Shown piece by piece: positions 1 through 5,174 of a stretch of DNA of 5,174 nt. Every line of letters starts with the position of its first letter. Within the stretch, counting starts at the first letter, position 1. The DNA comes from CAYYNP01 sp964472545. GTDB taxonomy: Bacteria > Planctomycetota > Planctomycetia > Pirellulales > Thermoguttaceae. Below the pieces are notes generated by a model that saw nothing but the letters and a program-made list of their open reading frames with translations, was not told the DNA's origin and did not search any database. The translations under genes were made by a program, and so were the position numbers. The DNA lies in NCBI GenBank assembly GCA_964472545.1, contig CAYYNP010000473.1, positions 1 to 5,174 on the forward strand, read 5' to 3'.

Positions 1-29
1 TGTGAAGGTGACTCGTGCCGCCAAACCCG

Positions 30-102
30 TAGCCGTGGGCGGAAGCCCCCGGAGAGTCTGCGGTAGATGGCGTTGCCTTCCGGGGGCTTCCGCCCACGGC
101 TA
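30..102. repeat. 24-base perfect inverted repeat (two REP-like units head to head)
   Basis: Positions 30-53 and 79-102 are exact reverse complements over 24 bases, separated by a 25-base spacer. Each arm is also an imperfect hairpin by itself: CCGTGGGC, a GGAA loop, then GCCCCCGG, with one T/C mismatch at the fourth pair. The right arm contains the stop codon (100-102) of the small membrane protein gene, so the transcript of the DUF11 unit would end in this fold. It could stop transcription or protect the 3' end, but there is no T-run, so a classical intrinsic terminator is not shown. A third related unit lies at 2785-2808, which suggests a dispersed family rather than a one-off terminator. 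The repeat is seen directly; the role is inferred. Confidence 0.85.
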
Positions 103-387
103 GTCGTCGCCATGCAACAGCCGGGCAATGCCCACGGCCGCGACGATCCCAATCGTCAATCCAACCAAGGCCCCCAGAAGCTGGCTTCCCGGATTGCCCC
201 CACCGCAGATGGCCCCAATAATCGCCAACGCGATGGGGACGAGGAACATCCCGATCGACGTCGATACGAGCCGCCAGCCGGCGAGCCCGGGCTCGTCTGC
301 CGCGTCCGGTGTTGGCGGACTATCGCCAACCGAGCAGCCCGAGCAGTTCTCACATTCCGGCCGGCTCGAGTCGTCGTGGATGTGCAT
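100..387 (-). CDS. Small two-helix membrane protein with CxxCxxC motif (possibly RseC/MucC-like)
   Basis: This 95-residue protein has a hydrophilic N-terminus with His2, His4 and a Cys12-x2-Cys15-x2-Cys18 cluster (ECENCSGC), then an acidic Pro-rich stretch. Two hydrophobic segments follow at about 43-61 and 68-90, joined by a short Gly-rich turn (CGGGNPGS). The Cys cluster plus a close helix pair resembles the membrane part of RseC/MucC proteins, which aid SoxR reduction or sigma-E control. The N-terminal beta domain of that family is missing, and no rnf/rsx genes are visible, so the likeness is only a hypothesis. The Cys/His residues could bind metal or be redox active. The ATG (385-387) lies 2 bases after the stop of the 713-residue gene and has no clear Shine-Dalgarno of its own, which points to translational coupling. 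The stop lies inside the inverted repeat at 30-102. Confidence 0.75.
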   Translation of the reverse strand: MHIHDDSSRPECENCSGCSVGDSPPTPDAADEPGLAGWRLVSTSIGMFLVPIALAIIGAICGGGNPGSQLLGALVGLTIGIVAAVGIARLLHGDD

Positions 388-389
388 CG

Positions 390-2531
390 CTATTGGTCGG
401 AGTAGACCTTGGTGCTCTCTTGCTTGATCACCGGCGATTGCATGTCGTCGGTCATAAGCTGCACACTAGTCCGCAAGTCGCCCGGCCGCAAGGCCTCGAC
501 GCGGACGCGATACGCGGTCGACTCCTTGGCCGCCAGCCGCGGCAGGCTGTCGAAGACGACCTGATTGCCCTGGATCGACTCGCGCGTGGGGCCTTCGGCC
601 GAAAGCGGCCGTAGTTCTGCCGGGAGTTGCACGGCCAAGCGCACGTTGGTGGCGGCGCGTGAGCCCTGATTGAGCACGCGAATCTCATAGGTCGTTTGGC
701 CGCCGACCTCGACCGGATCGGAAGCGTCGACCGCCTCGAAGAGCACCGCGGAAATGCCCTCGATCAGTACCGGCTGCTCCTGCTCGGCAGCATCCGCCCG
801 ATCGGCCGAGCCGCGAAGCCGGAGGCTCTGCTGGCCCTCTTCGACCGGCATGGTCACCAATTCGACCGTGCCCGTTTCGTTGACCGGCAGTTCGGTCAAT
901 CGCCAGAACACGGCCCGATTGGCTTCGTCGTAATAGCCCGAGGCGTTGGCCCGAACGAACTTCAATCCGCTGGGCAGGTAGGCCACCAACTCGACCGCTT
1001 TGGCCGGTGCCGTGCCGGGGTTGCGGACCGAAAGCTGGTAGGACGCCTCCCGCTCGAGATAGCGCCGTCTGGGCCCGGCCACGGCCACGTCGATCTTCGG
1101 TGCGACCACCTGGATCTGCGACTCTTGGCTGGCCTGGAGGTTCCCGTCGGCTCGAACCTTCAGCACGTTGGTGGTCAGGCCCGGCCGGCTGGCCTTGAGG
1201 GTCAATTTCAGCGTGCGGCTTTCGCCGGGCGGAAGGTCGCCTACACGATATTCCAGATCCGCGCCGGCCGGATGCTGCAAGCCGGTGGGGATCTGTTCGT
1301 CGAGCACCACGTTGGTCGCTACGCCGCTGCCGGGATTGGAAACGGTGATCGACAGCGCGACCTCCTCGCCGATGAGCACCCGTTCGGGCACCGACGCCTG
1401 TAGCACGAGTTCCGGCTTAGTGGCCACGGTGCGTGCGGCGGCCTCGGCCACGATGCTGACCGTGGCCACGCTGCCGATCTCGCCCTCGGCGGTGGGCATC
1501 AATTCGATCTCGACGGCCGCTTCTCGGCCCGGGTCGAGCGAACCGAGGTTCCACACCAGGCCGCCTTGCGCGTCGCGCGTGGCTTGGGGCGTCGTCGAGA
1601 TCAACCGCGTGCCCTGGGGAATTCGATCGTGGATCTGCACACCGGCCGCCGCGATCGTGCCGGTGTTGCGCACGACCACACGAAACGTCGCCGCCTTACC
1701 CACTTGGACTTCCGCCGGGGCGGTCTTTTCGATGGTCAGTTGCGGCGACTGCGGCCCTTCGAGATGCTTGCCACCGGGTCGGGCAGCGCCTTCGTTGGCG
1801 GGGAAGGTCGGCGGGCGGAGTTCCGTCGACGGGCGAAGCGCAGCCCGTCCGTCGAGTGCCGCAGGGTCGCTGGAGCCAGCGCCGGCGTACGGATTCGCCT
1901 CTGGCAGCGAACGGCCGCCCGCGGGTGAAACGCCGGGTCTGAAGAGGGGGCCCGGCAAGTGTGCTGCGGTGCCGGTCGCGGCGGTCGTCGTGCCGGTAGC
2001 CGGCATCCGCGAGGCGCCCGTGTTCGGCAGCAATCCCGGCGCAGCCGAATTCGCCAAATTGCGGATTGGGGCTCCCGCGGTGACCGGCAGCGGCGTTGTC
2101 GGCCGTGCCGTTGATGCGTTGTCGACTGGCGTTTGGCTGCCCGGAAACGCGGGCAATTGCGTGTAACGCGGCGTGGCCGAAGTCCGGGGATCCGATACGC
2201 CGGCGGCCGGCGCCGATCTGCCGGGAATCGCCGGCGGCGTGAGACCGGTCGGATCGGGGCCGAACGCCAGTTCCCGCAACGGATGTCCTGACGCCTCGCC
2301 AGGCAACGCTTGCGGCGGTGGGGCCGGCGCGCTGGCGGGCAAGACCACCCGGGGTTGAGTGAGGCGATTCGTTTCGAACGCCGTGTTGCCCGAAGCCGTG
2401 GCACCCGTGTCGGCCACCTCGAAGCTGGGAGGATCCGGTTCCTCGGCACCCCGCTGGGCTTGGGCAATTGCGATCACCCCCAGAATCACGACGACCCCCA
2501 ATGCGGAGACGCGCAGTAGCAGGCGTTTCAT
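390..2531 (-). CDS. Exported DUF11 repeat protein with Pro-rich linker
   Basis: This 713-residue protein starts with a signal peptide: MKRLLLR, a hydrophobic core at about 8-22 and an AQA site near residue 25. Residues 35-260 form a low-complexity linker rich in Pro, Ala, Thr and Gly. Four DUF11-type Ig-like domains follow at about 263-372, 373-476, 477-590 and 592-709. Each shows the family pattern: a 'V.vG....y.i.v.N.G...A.nV.l.d.lP.gl' core (VRNTGT, VSNPGS, VRNPGT, VLNQGS), then a 'LpPGes.t..l' strand. In other proteins DUF11 domains serve in cell-surface or matrix architecture, so an envelope or periplasmic structural role is likely; no enzyme motif is seen. The protein ends just after domain 4, with no sorting signal or membrane anchor. 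The ATG at 2529-2531 has GAGG 8 bases upstream. It appears to form an operon with the small membrane protein gene 2 bases downstream. Confidence 0.92.
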   Translation of the reverse strand: MKRLLLRVSALGVVVILGVIAIAQAQRGAEEPDPPSFEVADTGATASGNTAFETNRLTQPRVVLPASAPAPPPQALPGEASGHPLRELAFGPDPTGLTPPAIPGRSAPAAGVSDPRTSATPRYTQLPAFPGSQTPVDNASTARPTTPLPVTAGAPIRNLANSAAPGLLPNTGASRMPATGTTTAATGTAAHLPGPLFRPGVSPAGGRSLPEANPYAGAGSSDPAALDGRAALRPSTELRPPTFPANEGAARPGGKHLEGPQSPQLTIEKTAPAEVQVGKAATFRVVVRNTGTIAAAGVQIHDRIPQGTRLISTTPQATRDAQGGLVWNLGSLDPGREAAVEIELMPTAEGEIGSVATVSIVAEAAARTVATKPELVLQASVPERVLIGEEVALSITVSNPGSGVATNVVLDEQIPTGLQHPAGADLEYRVGDLPPGESRTLKLTLKASRPGLTTNVLKVRADGNLQASQESQIQVVAPKIDVAVAGPRRRYLEREASYQLSVRNPGTAPAKAVELVAYLPSGLKFVRANASGYYDEANRAVFWRLTELPVNETGTVELVTMPVEEGQQSLRLRGSADRADAAEQEQPVLIEGISAVLFEAVDASDPVEVGGQTTYEIRVLNQGSRAATNVRLAVQLPAELRPLSAEGPTRESIQGNQVVFDSLPRLAAKESTAYRVRVEALRPGDLRTSVQLMTDDMQSPVIKQESTKVYSDQ

Positions 2532-2539
2532 ATGCGTAG

Positions 2540-2543
2540 CCTC
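2540..2543 (-). promoter_or_regulatory. Ribosome binding site of the DUF11 gene
   Basis: On the minus strand GAGG lies 8 bases before the ATG at 2529-2531. It supports that start, as does the signal peptide beginning directly at MKRLLL. Confidence 0.5.
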
Positions 2544-2784
2544 GGAACGGTTGAGTTGAAATCTGATAAGTGGCGCAGACCAGCGAATTTACGAGATGAG
2601 ATTCGGCGGCAGCAGAGGGCCCTGCCCAAACGCACGCGCACCCGCGCACGCGACGCAGACCTTCTGCCGCCAAAAGTGGCCCGGCTAAGTACCAAAAACC
2701 GACCGCAAAGGCAACGTCAATTCGAGAATCGTCCGACGCGAGCGCATAAACCGGCCCAGAGGAGGGGGGCCGTTCACTCAAGAG

Positions 2785-2808
2785 TAGCCGAGGGCGGCAG
2801 CCCACGGA
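2785..2808 (+). repeat. Third REP-like hairpin unit
   Basis: This 24-base unit matches the left arm at 30-53 at 21 of 24 positions in the same orientation. It keeps the same fold: CCGAGGGC, a GGCA loop, then GCCCACGG, with the mismatch (here A/A) at the same fourth pair of the stem. Two of the three differences fall at that unpaired position, and the third is in the loop. It sits between genes, as expected for a dispersed palindromic element. Confidence 0.65.
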
Positions 2809-2890
2809 CGCGCAGCGCCATCACGAGGCTAAACATCACTCTTAACTGCGGGCGGGCGTGAAGCTCCGCCGTCGTCGAGCAACGGCTCCA

Positions 2891-2917
2891 CGCACCCTGC
2901 AGAAGTCGCACCCTGCA
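2891..2917. repeat. 11-base direct repeat
   Basis: CGCACCCTGCA occurs at 2891-2901 and again at 2907-2917, a 16-base period. It lies just downstream of the STN-like gene. Function is unknown; it may be a local duplication or a paired binding site. Confidence 0.5.
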
Positions 2918-2928
2918 AGAGTTCTTGC
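2915..2928 (-). terminator. Short hairpin directly after the STN-like gene
   Basis: On the minus strand GCAAGAACTCTTGC follows the stop codon (2929-2931) without a gap. It can form a 5-pair stem with a 4-base loop. No T-run follows, so this is only a weak terminator candidate. Confidence 0.25.
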
Positions 2929-3852
2929 TCACTCGCTAAACGGATCGGCGTCGTTCGATTTGGCGGGTGGCGCCGACGGCTCTTCCAGGGGAGCACCAAA
3001 GGGATCGGTGGCCGGCCGGGGCATATCGCCCGGATCCATGTCGGAGGGCGGCTCTGCCGGTGGCAAGCCGGGTGGGTCTTCCGGCGGCGCGCCGAACGGA
3101 TCGAGATCGCCTGCCGGACCGGGTGGATCCGGCGGTGGGGGCGATGCACTGCTCCTCACATACGGCCGCGGCAAGACCGGCTCGCGATCCCCCGCGATCC
3201 GCAGGTCGCTCAACAGGTCGGCGATCTCGCGGTGGACGTGGTAGGTCTGCGAGATCACCAGCATCTCCTTCTTGCCGAGCGGCGCGGCAGCTATCGAACC
3301 CGGGCCGCCTACGTCGTCCCAAGTGGTCGGTTTTACCGTGGAGGTGATGATCTCAATCAGCGTGTCGTAGTCGGCCAGCGTGCCCCCGCTCGCGGCGTCG
3401 CTACGCCGGATCGGCGCGTCGCTGCGGCGGACCAAGTCGTCGACCGGATAGACCTTGGCCGACAGTTGACACTCGGCCTCTTCGATGGTGGTGATCACCA
3501 GGACCTCGTTGCCGATGAAGTAGGTCAACTCCAGATCCCGAAGCATCAAGTTCAATGCCGATCGCAAAGAAACTCCCTTGATGTTCTCTGTCACCGGCGC
3601 GCCGGAATCAACGCCCACTTCATCCATTGCCCTTTGATCGATCTGGATCTCGATCTGGTGGTAGTCCTTCAAGTAGTCGATCACGTCGACCAAGGGGGTT
3701 TCGATGAACTCCAACTGGGTCGGCGAGTCGAGCGCCTCTTCGATCTTCCGTTCGGCCACCGACGAAGCGGCCTCCGACGGCGGAGAGAACCCGCCCACCA
3801 GTACGAACGCCACGACTAACCCCGCCCCCCACCACGCCAGTGTCCTGAACAT
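2929..3852 (-). CDS. Exported STN/secretin-N-domain-like protein
   Basis: This is a 307-residue secreted protein. Residues 1-28 are a signal peptide (MFRTLAWWG, hydrophobic core, SEA cleavage site). Residues 33-121 form an STN-like domain: 'ALDSPTQLEFIETPLVDVIDYL', then 'VSLRSALNLMLRDLELTYFI' and 'NEVLVITT', as in the short N-terminal domain of secretins and TonB receptors. Residues 133-220 look like a second secretin N-type domain (VYPVDDLV ... LIEIITSTVKPTTWDDVGGPGSI ... EMLVISQTYHVHREIADLLSDL). The tail (235-307) is Pro/Asp-rich with DPFGAPPEDP, DPFGAPLEEP and a final DPFSE. There is no secretin beta-barrel, so it is not a pore; a binding or scaffold role in the periplasm is likely. The frame stays open to a TTG at 3883-3885, but the ATG at 3850-3852 has GGGAGGAGG 9 bases upstream and gives a clean signal peptide, so I start there. 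Confidence 0.88.
   Translation of the reverse strand: MFRTLAWWGAGLVVAFVLVGGFSPPSEAASSVAERKIEEALDSPTQLEFIETPLVDVIDYLKDYHQIEIQIDQRAMDEVGVDSGAPVTENIKGVSLRSALNLMLRDLELTYFIGNEVLVITTIEEAECQLSAKVYPVDDLVRRSDAPIRRSDAASGGTLADYDTLIEIITSTVKPTTWDDVGGPGSIAAAPLGKKEMLVISQTYHVHREIADLLSDLRIAGDREPVLPRPYVRSSASPPPPDPPGPAGDLDPFGAPPEDPPGLPPAEPPSDMDPGDMPRPATDPFGAPLEEPSAPPAKSNDADPFSE
3395..3431. repeat. 16-base in-frame direct repeat inside the STN-like gene
   Basis: GCGTCGCTACGCCGGA (3395-3410) recurs with two changes at 3416-3431, a 21-base period. It encodes the doubled RRSDA in RRSDAPIRRSDA (residues 142-153), a linker between the two domains. It looks like a 7-codon duplication. Confidence 0.6.
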
Positions 3853-3861
3853 CGGTCTCGT

Positions 3862-3870
3862 CCTCCTCCC
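3862..3870 (-). promoter_or_regulatory. Strong Shine-Dalgarno that fixes the STN-like start
   Basis: On the minus strand GGGAGGAGG lies 9 bases before the ATG at 3850-3852. It falls inside the coding frame that a TTG start at 3885 would use, and so argues for the shorter protein. Confidence 0.8.
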
Positions 3871-3900
3871 AAAGGGAATCTTCAAAGCGCAGGTGCGCTC

Positions 3901-3962
3901 TTTCTATGTATTGTCGTTTTCCGCCAAAATCTTGGGGGTCACGTACATTGTACCGCCAATTT
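3901..3962 (-). promoter_or_regulatory. Candidate promoter/operator region of the STN-like gene
   Basis: On the minus strand TTGGCGG occurs twice, at 3953-3959 and 3921-3927, a 32-base period (about three helix turns). Between them is an 11-base palindrome, GTACAATGTAC (3943-3953), that abuts the first copy. The second copy can serve as a -35 box (TTGGCG, 3922-3927) with TAGAAA (3901-3906) as -10, but the 15-base spacing is short. Transcription would then start about 40 bases before the ATG. The repeats are seen; their use as operator and promoter is inferred. Confidence 0.3.
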
Positions 3963-4063
3963 CTGCCGGCGGGCTGGGAAAAACTCTGTTGCGTGGCCGC
4001 GGCGACATTGATCCGCTCTGCCGGGCGAGATACCGAGCATACGCATACCCCCCGTGGGTGTTG

Positions 4064-4089
4064 GTCTTGCTTTCTCGTGCCGGCAAGAC
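4064..4089 (-). terminator. Hairpin downstream of the ABC/membrane-protein operon
   Basis: GTCTTGC (4064-4070) and GCAAGAC (4083-4089) form a perfect 7-pair stem with a 12-base loop, about 30 bases after the stop of the 160-residue gene. No T-run follows on the minus strand, so intrinsic termination is uncertain. Confidence 0.3.
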
Positions 4090-4119
4090 AGAAAGAGACG
4101 GGATGCTGTCAACGGCGTT

Positions 4120-4602
4120 TCATCTTCTTCGCCTACTCCGCTTGCTTACCCCGTCGGCCACCATCTCGCCAAACGGCGTCAGGCGGAGCCAACCATCGGC
4201 CTGCCGGACCTCGACCAGTTCGTGAGCGACCATTACCTCGACGGTCTCCTGAAACTCGCCTTCTGTGGGGTCTGCCAGGAATTCGTGGACCAGCTCCAGA
4301 CTTACGTAGGGCAATTCACTCTCGTCCGACGCCGGCGTCTTCGAGTGCGCCAATAGTCCGGCGGCAATGTCCGAGGGCAAGCCGTCTCGCAGCAGTGCGC
4401 CCGCGCGCGCCTTGAACACCAAGTCCCTGAACATCTCGCGTTCGTCGATCCGCTCTTTGAACCAGACGCTGACGCAGAAACACACAATCGCGGCCGCGAG
4501 TAAGGTCCCAAACAGCCATCCGGATTCGAGCCAGGCGGCGTATGCGCATGCGGCCACCGCAACGAAGGCCAACGCCAAGCTGCCCCATCTCGCCACGATC
4601 AT
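4120..4602 (-). CDS. Membrane protein with winged-helix-like C-terminal domain
   Basis: I do not recognise a named family for this 160-residue protein. Two hydrophobic segments (about 5-23 and 28-47), separated by LESG, form a hairpin in the membrane. A charged region follows (FKERIDEREMFRDLVFKARAGALLRDGLPSDIAAGLL). Residues about 99-152 resemble a winged helix: helix VSLELVHEFLAD, helix FQETVEVMVAHELVEV, then a wing-like RQADGWLRLTPFGEMVADGV. The 'L.LTP.G...A' ending is typical of small winged-helix domains. The C-terminus is basic (KRSRRRR). It may be a membrane-tethered regulator or a protein-binding winged helix; DNA binding is inferred only. Its ATG overlaps the stop of the ABC ATPase gene (ATGA) and has GAGGGGG 6 bases upstream, so it is cotranscribed and probably coupled. 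Confidence 0.82.
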   Translation of the reverse strand: MIVARWGSLALAFVAVAACAYAAWLESGWLFGTLLAAAIVCFCVSVWFKERIDEREMFRDLVFKARAGALLRDGLPSDIAAGLLAHSKTPASDESELPYVSLELVHEFLADPTEGEFQETVEVMVAHELVEVRQADGWLRLTPFGEMVADGVSKRSRRRR

Positions 4603-5174
4603 TCTCTTCCCCCTCTCATGTCTCGCGCATGGCTCAAACTGGACTCGGTCAGCGGATCAAAGAACAGGAATCGCTCAGACATCGCCGTTACCTCGATCCG
4701 TTCGCCGGGCCGAGGTGCTTCGCTGGCATCGACCCGGGCGGCGAGCCGGCTGGCGGCGACACGCATGTAGACGTGGGCCTCGGCCCCGATACGCTCGACC
4801 GTCTCGACCACGGCCGGGATGATCGAGGGCCCTTCCCCAGAAAGCGCTGCAGGCAGCATCACATGCTCGGGGCGTATGCCCACCGTGATCGGCTTTCCCG
4901 CGTAGGGCGCCAGCCGCGCAGCGTCGTTCTGTGCGAGGGTCAAGCTGAACTCGCCACCCGGGGCGGCATGGTGCGTGTGGCAGAAAACGATCTCACTATC
5001 TCGACGCTCGATCCGTCCCTCAAAGAAGTTCATCGTCGGGCTGCCGATCGTGGCGGCAACGAAACGACTGGCGGGGTGGTCGTAGAGCGTCTGGGGATCG
5101 GCCACTTGTTCGATCCGGCCGCCGCGCATCACGCCGATTCGCCGGCCGAGGGTCATGGCCTCGGTCTGATCGTG
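4599..5174 (-). CDS. ABC transporter ATP-binding protein, MalK/UgpC type (C-terminal part)
   Basis: This is a partial gene, 191 codons visible, with its start outside the window. The first visible residues, HDQTEAMTL, are the H-loop (switch) of an ABC ATPase; Walker A, Walker B and the LSGGQ signature lie beyond the edge. Next come VMRGGRIEQVADPQTLYDHPASRFVA and IGSPTMNF, standard for MalK/UgpC/MsmK ATPases. A C-terminal OB/TOBE domain follows, with GIRPEHV (residues 99-105), VVETVERIGAEAHVYM and ERFLFFDPLTESSL. The family powers uptake of sugars, glycerol-3-phosphate and similar solutes from the cytoplasmic face of the membrane; the substrate cannot be read from this part. The tail after the TOBE domain is short, so the C-terminus looks complete. 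It overlaps the next gene by 4 bases. The ATG at 5154-5156 is internal to the H-loop region and is not a real start. Confidence 0.93.
   Translation of the reverse strand, partial: HDQTEAMTLGRRIGVMRGGRIEQVADPQTLYDHPASRFVAATIGSPTMNFFEGRIERRDSEIVFCHTHHAAPGGEFSLTLAQNDAARLAPYAGKPITVGIRPEHVMLPAALSGEGPSIIPAVVETVERIGAEAHVYMRVAASRLAARVDASEAPRPGERIEVTAMSERFLFFDPLTESSLSHARDMRGGRE
4609..4615 (-). promoter_or_regulatory. Ribosome binding site of the 160-residue membrane protein gene
   Basis: GAGGGGG on the minus strand, 6 bases before the ATG at 4600-4602 and inside the end of the ABC ATPase gene. It lies in a purine-rich stretch and supports this start. Confidence 0.6.

Larger units (their letters stand above)
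2532..2928. other. 397-base non-coding stretch between the STN-like and DUF11 genes
   Basis: No credible gene was found here; the open frames crossing it lack coding character and signal. It must hold the leader, and probably the promoter, of the DUF11 unit, but no strong -35/-10 pair stands out. The best match on the minus strand is TTGCCT with TACTTA at 17-base spacing, which is poor. It also holds a third REP-like unit (2785-2808), an 11-base direct repeat (2891-2901 and 2907-2917), a short palindrome just after the STN-like gene (2915-2928), and an alternating purine/pyrimidine stretch rich in CGCA at about 2630-2652 that could favour Z-DNA. Confidence 0.7.

Noticed and set aside
696..1403. 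235-residue open frame on the plus strand opposite the DUF11 gene
   Set aside because: It is a shadow of the DUF11 gene in GC-rich DNA; it has low-complexity Arg/Gly/Leu composition and no domain, and the opposite strand has clear signal peptide and repeat domains.
1168..2166. 332-residue open frame on the plus strand
   Set aside because: It is antisense to the Pro-rich linker and first DUF11 domains; its Ser/Ala/Pro/Gly bias follows from the codons of the real gene.
1696..2805. 369-residue open frame on the minus strand running into the intergenic region
   Set aside because: It overlaps the DUF11 gene in another frame, with Arg-rich composition and no recognisable motif; the DUF11 frame is clearly coding.
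2532..2861. 109-residue plus-strand frame in the 397-base gap
   Set aside because: It is Arg-rich and without motifs, starts next to the DUF11 start codon and crosses the REP-like unit; nothing supports it as a gene.
2532..2928. Hidden tRNA, riboswitch or small RNA in the gap
   Set aside because: I saw no cloverleaf arms, no T-loop box and no known riboswitch core on either strand; only short repeats and hairpins are present.
2967..3819. Plus-strand frames opposite the STN-like gene
   Set aside because: They are shadows of a gene with a strong Shine-Dalgarno, signal peptide and two recognisable domains.
3904..4086. 60-residue minus-strand frame in the gap before the STN-like gene
   Set aside because: It is short, crosses the candidate operator repeats, and has no hydrophobic segment or motif; coding is not supported.
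4064..4089. Sigma-54-like promoter (GGCACG ... GC) on the minus strand
   Set aside because: The GG and GC elements are 9 rather than 10 bases apart and TTGC is absent, so the match to the -24/-12 consensus fails.

Overview
The window (about 5.2 kb, GC-rich) looks like chromosomal DNA of a planctomycete, probably of the Pirellulales type. This rests on recognised protein styles: an exported protein with four DUF11-type 'conserved repeat domains' behind a long Pro/Ala/Thr-rich linker, and an exported secretin/TonB-N-terminus-like (STN-like) protein of a form common in that phylum. No mobile element, rRNA, tRNA or CRISPR array was seen.

All five supported genes lie on the minus strand, so they are transcribed from right to left. 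From 5174 down to 4120: the C-terminal part of a MalK/UgpC-type ABC transporter ATPase, cut by the window edge, overlaps by 4 bases (ATGA) a 160-residue protein with two membrane segments and a winged-helix-like C-terminus. A 267-base gap with direct and inverted repeats follows. Then comes the STN-like secreted protein (2929-3852). I start it at an internal ATG with a strong Shine-Dalgarno sequence rather than at an upstream TTG. After a 397-base non-coding stretch come the 713-residue DUF11 protein (390-2531) and, 2 bases after its stop, a 95-residue two-helix membrane protein with a Cys-x2-Cys-x2-Cys motif (100-387).

The layout suggests three transcription units: (1) an ABC transporter operon of which only the end is visible, (2) the STN-like gene, and (3) the DUF11 gene coupled to the small membrane protein. 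Units 2 and 3 concern the cell envelope. Nothing visible shows that the three units act in one pathway.

The main non-gene signal is a family of short GC-rich hairpin units. Two copies form a perfect 24-base inverted repeat that includes the stop codon of the last gene. A third copy (21 of 24 bases identical) lies in the 397-base gap. I found no convincing new multi-gene system. The best leads are the repeat family, the membrane-tethered winged-helix protein coupled to the ABC ATPase, and the Cys-motif membrane protein coupled to the DUF11 protein.
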